NCBI GenBank assembly: GCA_013002105.1
Contig: JABDKS010000795.1
Coordinates: 1 to 7,873 of the forward strand
Direction of reading: 5' to 3'
From: Pirellulaceae bacterium
GTDB lineage: Bacteria > Planctomycetota > Planctomycetia > Pirellulales > Pirellulaceae
DNA: 7,873 bases
Shown here: in pieces, positions 1 through 6,949 of the stretch
Numbering within the stretch: the first letter of the stretch is position 1
Layout of the letters: every line of letters starts with the position of its first letter
Notes under the pieces: generated by a model
What the model saw: the letters and a program-made list of their open reading frames with translations, nothing else
What the model was told of the DNA's origin: nothing
Databases searched by the model: none
Position numbers and translations under genes: made by a program

Positions 1-48
1 GATGGAGAGTAATGCGTGACATCAATTGCCACCGCTGATGCGGACACG

Positions 49-60
49 TTGTTGCAACAA
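49..60. repeat. 12-bp perfect palindrome
   Basis: The sequence TTGTTGCAACAA is its own reverse complement. It lies in the non-coding left flank with two longer palindromes to its right. Its function is unknown; it could be a binding site for a dimeric regulator belonging to a gene left of the window. Confidence 0.6.
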
Positions 61-98
61 GTAGTCCAATCTCGCTAATGAACCTCAACAAGAAATCC

Positions 99-114
99 AT
101 TTGCGATCGCAAAT
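99..114. repeat. 16-bp perfect palindrome with GCGATCGC core
   Basis: ATTTGCGATCGCAAAT is its own reverse complement, centred on the octamer GCGATCGC that recurs through the window. The lack of a loop and the AT-rich arms suit a symmetric protein-binding site better than an RNA terminator. This functional reading is inference. Confidence 0.65.
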
Positions 115-188
115 CGTTTGTGGATCAACACTTGCATCATCCCAAATTTATATATTTTTGTCCGCAATACAGAATCTATGTCAGCCGA

Positions 189-208
189 GCGCCAACCATG
201 GTTGGCGC
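189..208. repeat. 20-bp perfect palindrome; possible terminator stem or operator
   Basis: The two 10-base halves, GCGCCAACCA and TGGTTGGCGC, are exact reverse complements. As RNA it would fold into an 8-bp GC-rich stem (GCGCCAAC with GTTGGCGC) closed by a CATG loop. It sits 44 bp past the stop of the minus-strand operon, a reasonable place for a transcription end. However, no T-tract follows on either strand, so a classical intrinsic terminator is not demonstrated. A symmetric operator is the alternative. Confidence 0.6.
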
Positions 209-252
209 AACCTGTTTACATCCATTGCCAATAGCGACTTGTTCACGTTGCG

Positions 253-2376
253 CTACCGCAGCAGCGAAAACAGGCTGCTGAAACTGTCCGTTAGGTGAAG
301 ATCACGAATCTTCGGTGGCCACCGTTGGGCTGCCTGCTGGACCACGGGATTTCCGATAAATCGATGGTTGCTGGTCAACAACACCCACTCGCTGATGGAT
401 GCGCATTCGAAGTTGGCGGCAAGCGTCGGATCGTCCTCTGTTCGCTGTACCCAGATCGCCTGCTCTTCGCTAGTCGCCAAACCGCGAACAGCCGGTCGCA
501 AATCCAGGTAATGGTTGGAGACGTGAAACGCCAAGGTTCCGCCGGGAGCGAGGTGTCGGTGATACAACTCGCCACATTGGACGGTCAATAAATGCAATGG
601 AATCGCATCGCTGCTGAACGCGTCAACAACAAGCACGTCAAACTGCTGCGGCTCGCCTGCCGCCAACTGACGTTCCATCACAATGCGAGCATCCCCCAAC
701 AGAACGTCAACGTGAGCTCCACGTGCCTTTGCATCGGCTAGAAACGTAAAATGCTCGTCGGCCATCCGCGCGACCAAAGGATTGATCTCATAGAACCGAC
801 ATACATCTGCTTTTCTGGCGTAGCAGCTGATCGTACCGGCACCGAGTCCGATGACACCGATTCGTAGCGATTGGTCGGGTTGCGAGCGCCGGGGATGCTG
901 CTCGATCGCGATTCCCACCCCACTGTTGGACGCGTAGTACATCGTGGGTGTTTGTCTTAGGCCGGGATCGCGAAACTGTACGCCATGAATCGTCTTGCCA
1001 TGGGACATCACGACGCGTTCGCGTTGAGGGACATTCGCGCTGCGATGAACGATCCGCAGCGAGCCGTAAAAATTTCGGTCGATCTCCAATACTTTGGAGT
1101 CCGCAATTTCGGTGATCTCAATGGTCGTCCACTGCAACAGGACGACACCTACACCAAAAATCGCTCCGATCATCCATGTGCGATGGATCGCTCGATGCCT
1201 CTGCGCTGCCGACAATACGGACCAGCGGTCGCGCCGAAACGACAGTAACAACAAGCCGAGGCAGACGAGAATGCCCAGATTGAACTCGTGGTAATCAACG
1301 AAAATGACGGGCGCGACGATCGTGACCAGTACCCCGCCGATCGCTCCGCCCACGGAGATCGTCAGGTAAAAGAACGTCAAGTGTTTTGGGGTCGGTTGCA
1401 GCTGGGCCAATTCACCGTGACAGACACAACAAGTCACAGCCAGGATGAAGGTTAAACAGCCGACTTGAGCCAGCAATCCGATGCCAGAACTGCCCAGTGC
1501 CAAGGCGATACAGACGACCACAACGAACATCATCGCGACCCCGAAAACGTTTCGATGGTAGCATTGCTTGTGTCCGAACATCGCTATGAACGATAGTAGA
1601 TAAATGCCAAGCGGCAGCACCCACAACAAGGGCACGCTGGCAACATCCTGGCACATCTTATTTGTCGTCGCCAACAACATGACGGACCCACACGCACTGA
1701 GCATCAGCCACAGCGCGACCATGCCTCGACTGACCACTTGATCGGCCTGATCGTCAATTTTCGAACTCCGGCGCAAAACGCCTGAATCACTCGTCTCGGG
1801 CACCCGTCTTAGATGCACGGCACAGGCTGCGCACGTGATCAAAAACAAAATATAGACGCAGGACCAAAGGATCGTTTGGTGATCGATCTTCATAACGGGT
1901 TCGACCGCAAACGGATACGCAAACAAACCCAACAGAGAGCCGGCATTCGAAAGCGCGTAAAGGCGATACGGCGATCGACTCGGGTAGCGACGGGCGAACC
2001 AACTCTGCAGCAACGGCGCCGTCGAGGACAGGATCACATACGGCCCACCGACGCAGATCAGCAGTAAGAGCAGAATCCGCCATGTGGGGTTTTCAGCGTC
2101 GACGGGCTTGTATTGCTCAGCCGGTGTAATCGGCAACAAGAAAATCGTCGCGGTCAACACACAGAGATGAATCCAACACTGATGCTTCGGTTTCAAGCGG
2201 GCGATCGCATGCGCGTAGGCATACCCAACGACCAACAAGCTTTGGAAAAAGAGCATGCAAACCGTCCATACAGACGGCGATCCGCCGAACCACGGCAAGA
2301 TATACTTTCCAACCAGCGGCTGAACTTGGAAGAGCAAGACGGCGCTTAAAAAAATCGTAATGGCAAAACGGATCAT
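253..2376 (-). CDS. Multi-pass membrane protein fused to a spermidine-synthase-like domain
   Basis: The 707-residue protein has two parts. Residues 1 to about 430 form roughly 12-13 hydrophobic membrane helices, the first starting at residue 2 and followed by GKYILPWFGGSPSVW, a stretch typical of fused MFS/spermidine-synthase-like proteins. The C-terminal part is a Rossmann-type aminopropyl/methyltransferase-like domain: GLGAGT nucleotide loop at 510-515, acidic E530 in YEINP, GDAR at 561-564, and VVDAFSSDAIP with D585 and D590 at the expected active-site position. The family is widespread, but its true substrate is not established, and polyamine synthesis should not be assumed. The ATG at 2374-2376 was chosen because it starts the first helix and has AGGGA just upstream. 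The frame stays open further upstream, but that part overlaps the regulator gene and does not look coding. It lies 19 bp behind the regulator gene, so the two are probably co-transcribed. Family confidence is high; function is unknown. Confidence 0.93.
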   Translation of the reverse strand: MIRFAITIFLSAVLLFQVQPLVGKYILPWFGGSPSVWTVCMLFFQSLLVVGYAYAHAIARLKPKHQCWIHLCVLTATIFLLPITPAEQYKPVDAENPTWRILLLLLICVGGPYVILSSTAPLLQSWFARRYPSRSPYRLYALSNAGSLLGLFAYPFAVEPVMKIDHQTILWSCVYILFLITCAACAVHLRRVPETSDSGVLRRSSKIDDQADQVVSRGMVALWLMLSACGSVMLLATTNKMCQDVASVPLLWVLPLGIYLLSFIAMFGHKQCYHRNVFGVAMMFVVVVCIALALGSSGIGLLAQVGCLTFILAVTCCVCHGELAQLQPTPKHLTFFYLTISVGGAIGGVLVTIVAPVIFVDYHEFNLGILVCLGLLLLSFRRDRWSVLSAAQRHRAIHRTWMIGAIFGVGVVLLQWTTIEITEIADSKVLEIDRNFYGSLRIVHRSANVPQRERVVMSHGKTIHGVQFRDPGLRQTPTMYYASNSGVGIAIEQHPRRSQPDQSLRIGVIGLGAGTISCYARKADVCRFYEINPLVARMADEHFTFLADAKARGAHVDVLLGDARIVMERQLAAGEPQQFDVLVVDAFSSDAIPLHLLTVQCGELYHRHLAPGGTLAFHVSNHYLDLRPAVRGLATSEEQAIWVQRTEDDPTLAANFECASISEWVLLTSNHRFIGNPVVQQAAQRWPPKIRDLHLTDSFSSLFSLLR

Positions 2377-2378
2377 CG

Positions 2379-2385
2379 CTTCCCT
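2379..2385 (-). promoter_or_regulatory. Ribosome binding site deciding the start at 2376
   Basis: Read on the minus strand, AGGGAAG lies about 4 nt before the ATG at 2376-2374, inside the 19-bp gap after the regulator stop. It supports this ATG rather than an extended start reaching back to 2538, which would overlap the regulator gene by more than 140 bp. Confidence 0.55.
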
Positions 2386-2395
2386 GACACAAGAG

Positions 2396-3826
2396 CTATC
2401 CCACTTCCGCAATCCCGTATTTTGCGATTTTTCGATACAGCATGGTTCGACTGATCCCCAACTGAATTGCCGCCCGTGTCCGATTGTTATCGACGTCCTT
2501 GAGGACTCGTCGAATTTGAGCCAGTTCCGATTTTTCACGCATTTGAGCCAGCGTCGCAGAATCGCTGCTTTCGGTCAGGTCGGGCGGAGCCGAGGTGACG
2601 CGATCGTTTGCCCGAGCATCATCGATTTTTTGCGGCGGCAGACTGACATCCCTGAGCCAACGTCCAGACAAGTCCGACATTTCGATCTGGTCTCCCACGC
2701 ACAACGACGCGCTACAATGCACTACGTTTCGCAACTGCCGGACATTTCCCGGCCAGTGATACGCTTGCAAGCGATCGATCACCAGTGGACTGATGGTTTT
2801 GACCGGCGAGTTTGTTTCCCGAGCTAACTCGCGCACAACCCTCGTCGCGATATGCTCAATGTCTTCGCGACGCTCACGCAGCGGCGGCACATAAAAATCA
2901 ATCACGCCCAAGCGGTAGTACAAATCGGCGCGAAACAAGCCGCGTTCAATCAGTCGGTCCAACGGTGAGTTACTGGCCGCGACGATCCGCCCGCGAAATT
3001 GAACTGATTTGCTCGAACCCAGCGGCTCAAAAACTCGATTCTCGATCGCCCGCAACAACTTGCATTGGCTGCCCAGAGGAATGGAGTCGATTTCATCTAG
3101 GAATAATGTTCCGCTGCCTACCTCCTCGAAACGACCTTTTCGGTTCGTATCAGCGCCGGTGAACGCTCCGCGCCGGTGACCAAACAATTCGCTTTCCAAC
3201 AGACTCTCTGGAAGTGCGCCACAATTGACGGTGACAAATGGTGCCTTGAATCGTGAAGAATTATCGTGCAGTAATCGCGCCAGCGTCGTTTTCCCAACCC
3301 CCGTTTCGCCGCCCAACAGCACATTCGCGCTCAGCGGTGCAACCCGTTGTAATTGTTGGACCAAATGCTTCATCGCCCTACTTTCCAGCACGATGGAGTC
3401 ATCCACCACGCAGTCGGGCGATGGCATAGGTCGTCGCTGCATGATCGATCGATGCATGCGACGATTGACCGTTAACGAATCCAACAGAAACGCGAGTCGC
3501 GACGAGTGGCATGGCCAAAGTTCCACTGCGGCGATGCCAGCTTGCATCCATCGCAACAATTGCTCGCCTGATGGTTTGCTCGCAATCACAACCATGGGGG
3601 TCGGACGGTCAACGCGATCGCTCATCAAGATTCGATCCACCGAGTCCGCGTCCTCTTGGTCGCTAACGCCCAGGATGATCAACGAATGTTCTGCTTGGGC
3701 CGGCGACTGGAGTGAATCAAATTCACCGTAACCGAGGAGATCCACCTCAAGACGACGATCAGTTCGCTGATGCGAACGAACCGCTTGGTACATCTCTTTC
3801 GACTTTCCCACGAATAAAACGGACAC
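2396..3826 (-). CDS. Sigma-54-dependent transcriptional activator with degenerate receiver domain
   Basis: This 476-residue (as called) bacterial enhancer-binding protein drives open-complex formation by sigma-54 RNA polymerase. Residues 1-118 have the secondary-structure rhythm of a response-regulator receiver but lack its chemistry: G7-K8 replaces the acidic pair, G53 stands where the phosphorylated Asp is expected (LIILG), and W104 replaces the Lys. The AAA+ domain spans about 142-378 with Walker A GETGVGKT (173-180), GAFTGA loop (220-225), Walker B GTLFLDE (239-245) and an arginine-finger region FRADLYYRL (298-306). A Fis-type helix-turn-helix occupies about 436-472, ending LGISRTMLYRKI. 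No clear ribosome binding site decides the start. The frame opens at TTG 3904, with GTG codons at 3832 and 3826; GTG 3826 is preferred because it places MSVLFVG at the first receiver strand. It is probably co-transcribed with the membrane protein downstream and divergent from the secretin operon. The family call is firm; signal and targets are inferred. Confidence 0.95.
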   Translation of the reverse strand: MSVLFVGKSKEMYQAVRSHQRTDRRLEVDLLGYGEFDSLQSPAQAEHSLIILGVSDQEDADSVDRILMSDRVDRPTPMVVIASKPSGEQLLRWMQAGIAAVELWPCHSSRLAFLLDSLTVNRRMHRSIMQRRPMPSPDCVVDDSIVLESRAMKHLVQQLQRVAPLSANVLLGGETGVGKTTLARLLHDNSSRFKAPFVTVNCGALPESLLESELFGHRRGAFTGADTNRKGRFEEVGSGTLFLDEIDSIPLGSQCKLLRAIENRVFEPLGSSKSVQFRGRIVAASNSPLDRLIERGLFRADLYYRLGVIDFYVPPLRERREDIEHIATRVVRELARETNSPVKTISPLVIDRLQAYHWPGNVRQLRNVVHCSASLCVGDQIEMSDLSGRWLRDVSLPPQKIDDARANDRVTSAPPDLTESSDSATLAQMREKSELAQIRRVLKDVDNNRTRAAIQLGISRTMLYRKIAKYGIAEVG

Positions 3827-4064
3827 GCACACAACGTAAGTTCGAGCTACTTCGACTGAATAAACGCACCTCCCGCACCTCGTCGTCCCCAATGCCACAC
3901 CCAAACACGCTGCCAGCTTGTCAAATTAGGTATCCAGGGAGACATGGGGCCTTTAGCAAGAATACTTCGTCAAGGGGGGGATGGTTAATCTGAATGTTCA
4001 GGTCGTCCGATTTCTATGAAAAGAAACTGTTTTCCGCGTTAGGCGACCCATCAAGGCCCTTGGC
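3827..4064. promoter_or_regulatory. Divergent intergenic control region
   Basis: These 238 bp separate the divergent regulator and secretin genes and must hold both promoters unless the regulator starts further upstream. On the minus strand, TTGACA (3919-3924) resembles a -35 box without a recognisable -10. The overlapping TGGCAGCGTGTTTGG (3902-3916) resembles a sigma-54 site but has GG instead of GC at -12. On the plus strand there is a run of seven G at 3974-3980 and a weak AAGG ribosome site at 4053-4056 before the secretin ATG. No promoter can be assigned with confidence on either strand. Confidence 0.4.
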
Positions 4065-5771
4065 ATGCAATCGAATCAACTGAAGCTCAATACGCGGGGA
4101 AAAACGCTGTTTTCCGGCATTATCTTGCTGTTCATGGCGAGTCTGAGCAGCGCCCAGGAGCCTCTCCGGCCACTGCCGAGCAAGTTACCCGCGACGACCC
4201 AAACGGTGCCGCAATTGCCGCCCAGAGGATTGGGCGAATTCTCCGTTCCCGACCGCCCGCCGGTTTCCAGCTACCTGGATTCGGTGAGCGGCGGCGACGC
4301 AGTCATCAAGGTTTTTGTGGGTCAGTCACGAATTTTGACGACCAAGCAGCCCATTGCTGACCAAGACGGGGTGGGTGTGATCGCTAGCGGTGACCCCACC
4401 GTGATCGATTTTGATGTATTGCCTAATCCGCGGTTGATCCGCGTGCTTGGCAAGCGAGTCGGGGTCACTGATTTGACGTTTGTCACCAGTGACGGGGACC
4501 AGATTACCTACGACATCCACGTCGTTTTTGATCTGGAACTTGTCCAACAACAGATCCGTGCCCTTTATCCGACTGCCACGATCAAGCTTTCACAACTTCG
4601 CGAACACGTTGTTGTCGAAGGTCAAGCGCGAAGTCCCAGCGAAGTCGCTCGGATCATCGAGACGTTGAAGGTTTATCTGACGTCGATGCAAGTTGAGAAC
4701 AATGTCCAGCAGGTCGACGCCCCACTAGCTGATTTTCCGCTACCGCGCCGCAGTAACGACGGGGATGGATCCGACAATCCCGATCGCGGCGATAACCCGG
4801 GCATCGCCTTTGACCGAGGAAAGCGACCATCGTCGCAAGCAAAATTCTATTTACCACAGGTCATTAATCTGATGCGTGTCCCTGGTCCGCAACAGGTGAT
4901 GTTAAAAGTCACGATTGCGGAACTCAATCGCCGTGCACTCCGTCAGCTTGGCACCGACCTGACTCTCGGCGCCGACCTGGATAATTTCGTCCGTTCGATT
5001 CAGACCGACTCAGGAAATCTCGTAGGTGTCTTTGGAGGTGGTGACGTCAGTGTGCTGATGAACGCCTTTCGTCAGAACTCAGTGGCACGCGTGTTGGCCG
5101 AACCGAATCTAGTCACAATGAGTGGTCATACGTCACGTTTCCAATCGGGCGGTGAATTTGCGGTCCCCGTTCCTCAGGGTGGCGCCGGAATCGGGTCGAC
5201 CACCGTTGAGTTCAAACCGTTCGGGGTGCAATTGGCGTTCACTCCGCTGATTGACGACGACGGATCCATCCGATTAACAGTCGAACCAGAAGTCAGCAAC
5301 ATTGACGATTCATTGGCTGTCTCGATTGTCCAGGGTGCCGATCCGGTTCCCGGCCTGAGAACCAGAAACGCGTCCACCACGGTCCAGATGCGTGAAGGAC
5401 AGACATTGGCGATCGCCGGTTTGTTAAACAACGAATCATCCGCATCGACACGACGCGTCCCATTTTTAGGCGATATCCCGTACTTGGGAGCCTTGTTTAC
5501 GGACAATTCGGCACTTTCGAGAGAAGAAGAATTGTTGATCGTCGTAACACCCCACTTGGTCAGCCCGTTGGATGGGGAACAGCCCGCCTGTTTGCCAGGT
5601 CAATCAGTCGCCGAACCGAACGACTTTGAATTCTTTCTCCTCAACCGAATCGAGGGCCGAACGAACCAGTCGTACCGATCAACAACCGCTTGGGACGACC
5701 CGTTGGGGATCTCTCGCAAATGGCAGCTTGAACAACATTATGGATGCGGTCCGATTGGATTCTCGCAATGA
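4065..5771 (+). CDS. CpaC/RcpA-family outer-membrane secretin (Tad/Flp pilus type)
   Basis: This 568-residue exported protein should form a multimeric outer-membrane channel. Residues 1-30 are a signal peptide with cleavage after SSA. Residues about 78-153 match the N-terminal domain of type II/III secretion and pilus secretins (KVFVGQSRIL onwards). Residues about 158-212 look like a BON domain, followed by an Asp/Gly-rich linker at 224-258. The secretin domain runs about 264-500, with the C-terminal signature VPFLGDIPYLGALF (465-478) followed by a REEELLIVVTPHLV strand. This domain order is that of CpaC/RcpA from Tad pili. A tail of about 68 residues follows (FEFFLLNRIEG, then HYGCGPIGFS near the end) and may act in targeting. 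The start has a weak AAGG eight bases upstream and gives a complete signal peptide. It is the first of three exported proteins on this strand; the next coding start lies 74 bp after its stop. Confidence 0.94.
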   Translation: MQSNQLKLNTRGKTLFSGIILLFMASLSSAQEPLRPLPSKLPATTQTVPQLPPRGLGEFSVPDRPPVSSYLDSVSGGDAVIKVFVGQSRILTTKQPIADQDGVGVIASGDPTVIDFDVLPNPRLIRVLGKRVGVTDLTFVTSDGDQITYDIHVVFDLELVQQQIRALYPTATIKLSQLREHVVVEGQARSPSEVARIIETLKVYLTSMQVENNVQQVDAPLADFPLPRRSNDGDGSDNPDRGDNPGIAFDRGKRPSSQAKFYLPQVINLMRVPGPQQVMLKVTIAELNRRALRQLGTDLTLGADLDNFVRSIQTDSGNLVGVFGGGDVSVLMNAFRQNSVARVLAEPNLVTMSGHTSRFQSGGEFAVPVPQGGAGIGSTTVEFKPFGVQLAFTPLIDDDGSIRLTVEPEVSNIDDSLAVSIVQGADPVPGLRTRNASTTVQMREGQTLAIAGLLNNESSASTRRVPFLGDIPYLGALFTDNSALSREEELLIVVTPHLVSPLDGEQPACLPGQSVAEPNDFEFFLLNRIEGRTNQSYRSTTAWDDPLGISRKWQLEQHYGCGPIGFSQ

Positions 5772-5828
5772 TTCGACCGCCCCAATCGCTCGCCATGCCA
5801 CATCCCCGACACGCTCAAAAAATCACAC

Positions 5829-5843
5829 GATGGAGCCACCATC
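5829..5843 (+). promoter_or_regulatory. Small hairpin containing the ribosome binding site of the next gene
   Basis: GATGG (5829-5833) and CCATC (5839-5843) pair around the loop AGCCA. The presumed Shine-Dalgarno GGAG (5832-5835) straddles stem and loop, and the ATG follows two bases after the hairpin at 5846. With only 5 bp the stem is weak, so it may tune translation rather than block it. Confidence 0.35.
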
Positions 5844-5845
5844 TT

Positions 5846-6895
5846 ATGGATCGCTTTTTTAAACTTCGTTTCGCATTGATGCTCACTTGCATTGCCGTTG
5901 CACCGGCCGCCCTGGCTCAAGAACTCGTTTTTGACGTCAGCATGCTCGAGGAAAACAAACCGCAAGAACCAGAATTACCAGCGGACATCATTCGCAAGGT
6001 CGACTTTCAAAAAGTGCTCAGCATCGCCAATGATGCCGAACTCGATGGAGGAACGAATTTTGCCAACAGCGAGTCGGTAGAAACACCCCCGTTGGAACCT
6101 GTGGTGATCGAAGACGTTTCGACCGCTGCGAATTCCCCCAAAGTGACAGTTCCAATCGCCGTCGTGACCGTCGAAACATCGGGAATGATCGACGACGTAT
6201 CGCATCAGGAAACGCCTCAACCAGCGATGATCAGCAAGCCGGTCTATCAACCCGTTGAAATGCCAATCGCACCGCAGCAAATTGCGTCCCCGATTGCGTG
6301 CGACCAATGCCAAGGCGCGAACGTCTGCGGCTGTCAGGCCAAACGAAAATTTCAATGGTCTTGGAATCCAATGCAATGCTGGCGACAGACGGAACTTTAC
6401 CGATTGCATGTGCAAAACCTAGGCGATCCGTCCATGAAGTGTGTTCGACCGTTTGGATCGTGCAACGAATCGTTCGCGACTGCGATGATCATTTCGGGAA
6501 AATCCGACCGTGCGATGCTTCATCATTATGACTTTACGCAGCAAGACGATAACTCTGTGAACCTGACAGCGCGTGGAGTGCGGGAATTGCATCGAATCGC
6601 GCAGTTGACTCAGCAATATCCCGTCAACCTTTCGATCGAAACGACTCATCGGGCAGATATTGACGAAGCACGGATGCTTGTCGTGATGAACGCGATCGCT
6701 GACTTGCAGCTCCCGATTGCAACGGAAACCATTCTCGTACACGACGATCACTCGGTCGGTCTCAGTGGACCAGATGCCGAGGCGATTCACGTAATCCGCT
6801 TGACCGAAGCCGTCACAGGAGCGACGCGCACACGGGGCTATAGCAACACGTCGGGCGCGACCACGATCCCGTTCGTCGGCAATGACAACCAGTAG
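5846..6895 (+). CDS. Secreted Cys-containing protein with OmpA/CpaD-like C-terminal region
   Basis: The 349-residue protein begins with a clear signal peptide (MDRFFKLRFALMLTCIAVAPAALA, cleavage about residue 24). Residues 25-150 are a low-complexity Pro/Val/Glu-rich spacer, probably flexible. A Cys cluster follows, C-x2-C-x5-C-x-C at 152-163, with further Cys at 178, 199 and 206. Residues about 226-320 (YDF, LTARGVRELHRIAQL, VNLSIETTH, then an alternating helix-strand pattern) resemble OmpA-type or CpaD-type periplasmic domains, but the usual OmpA peptidoglycan-binding residues are not clear. The frame opens at 5744, and an ATG at 5768-5770 overlaps the secretin stop as ATGA. I chose ATG 5846 because it yields the signal peptide and has GGAG ten bases upstream. 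Its place between secretin and TPR lipoprotein suggests a periplasmic or outer-membrane accessory, in the position where Tad loci carry CpaD. The specific function is inferred. Confidence 0.85.
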   Translation: MDRFFKLRFALMLTCIAVAPAALAQELVFDVSMLEENKPQEPELPADIIRKVDFQKVLSIANDAELDGGTNFANSESVETPPLEPVVIEDVSTAANSPKVTVPIAVVTVETSGMIDDVSHQETPQPAMISKPVYQPVEMPIAPQQIASPIACDQCQGANVCGCQAKRKFQWSWNPMQCWRQTELYRLHVQNLGDPSMKCVRPFGSCNESFATAMIISGKSDRAMLHHYDFTQQDDNSVNLTARGVRELHRIAQLTQQYPVNLSIETTHRADIDEARMLVVMNAIADLQLPIATETILVHDDHSVGLSGPDAEAIHVIRLTEAVTGATRTRGYSNTSGATTIPFVGNDNQ

Positions 6896-6949
6896 CCAAA
6901 ACCATTCGGGCCGACCGACCAACGTTATCTCCAATCGATTTGACTCACT

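Larger units (their letters stand above)
1..252. other. Non-coding stretch left of the minus-strand operon
   Basis: No convincing gene is seen here. The stretch lies downstream of the minus-strand membrane/spermidine-synthase-like gene, whose stop codon is at 253-255. It contains an AT-rich patch around 146-160 and three perfect palindromes, annotated separately. A minus-strand frame from an ATG at 98-100 stays open to the left edge (about 33 codons, beginning MDFLLRFISE), but it has no ribosome binding site and its composition is not persuasive. A second minus frame is also open over the last 75 bases, so neither can be called. Confidence 0.6.

Noticed and set aside
1..100. Minus-strand reading frame from ATG 100 to the left edge.
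   Set aside because: No ribosome binding site, another minus frame is equally open, and the protein is too short to recognise.
2377..2538. N-terminal extension of 54 codons for the membrane protein.
   Set aside because: It overlaps the conserved HTH end of the regulator out of frame, is not hydrophobic or conserved-looking, and the ATG at 2376 has a proper ribosome site.
3439..3460. Tandem GATC repeats and TGCAT/ATGCA arms inside the regulator gene.
   Set aside because: The inverted arms are only 5 bp and the bases are explained by coding sequence and the general CGATCG excess.
2360..3731. Long plus-strand open frames opposite the regulator gene (for example 2360-2827 and 3225-3731).
   Set aside because: Their translations show no family features and they are antisense to a gene with clear AAA+ and HTH motifs.
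3902..3916. Sigma-54-like promoter on the minus strand (TGGCA-N5-TTTGG) upstream of the regulator.
   Set aside because: The -12 element reads GG instead of the essential GC, so it is at best a degenerate site.
3950..3970. GG-N10-GC spacing on the plus strand before the secretin gene.
   Set aside because: Only the dinucleotides match; the surrounding bases do not resemble TGGCAC or TTGCA, and such spacing is common by chance.
3981..4042. Two tiny overlapping ORFs (12 and 8 codons, joined by ATGA at 4016-4019) ahead of the secretin, the first directly after a run of seven G.
   Set aside because: Very short, no regulatory amino-acid run and no attenuator-like hairpin follows; most likely chance.
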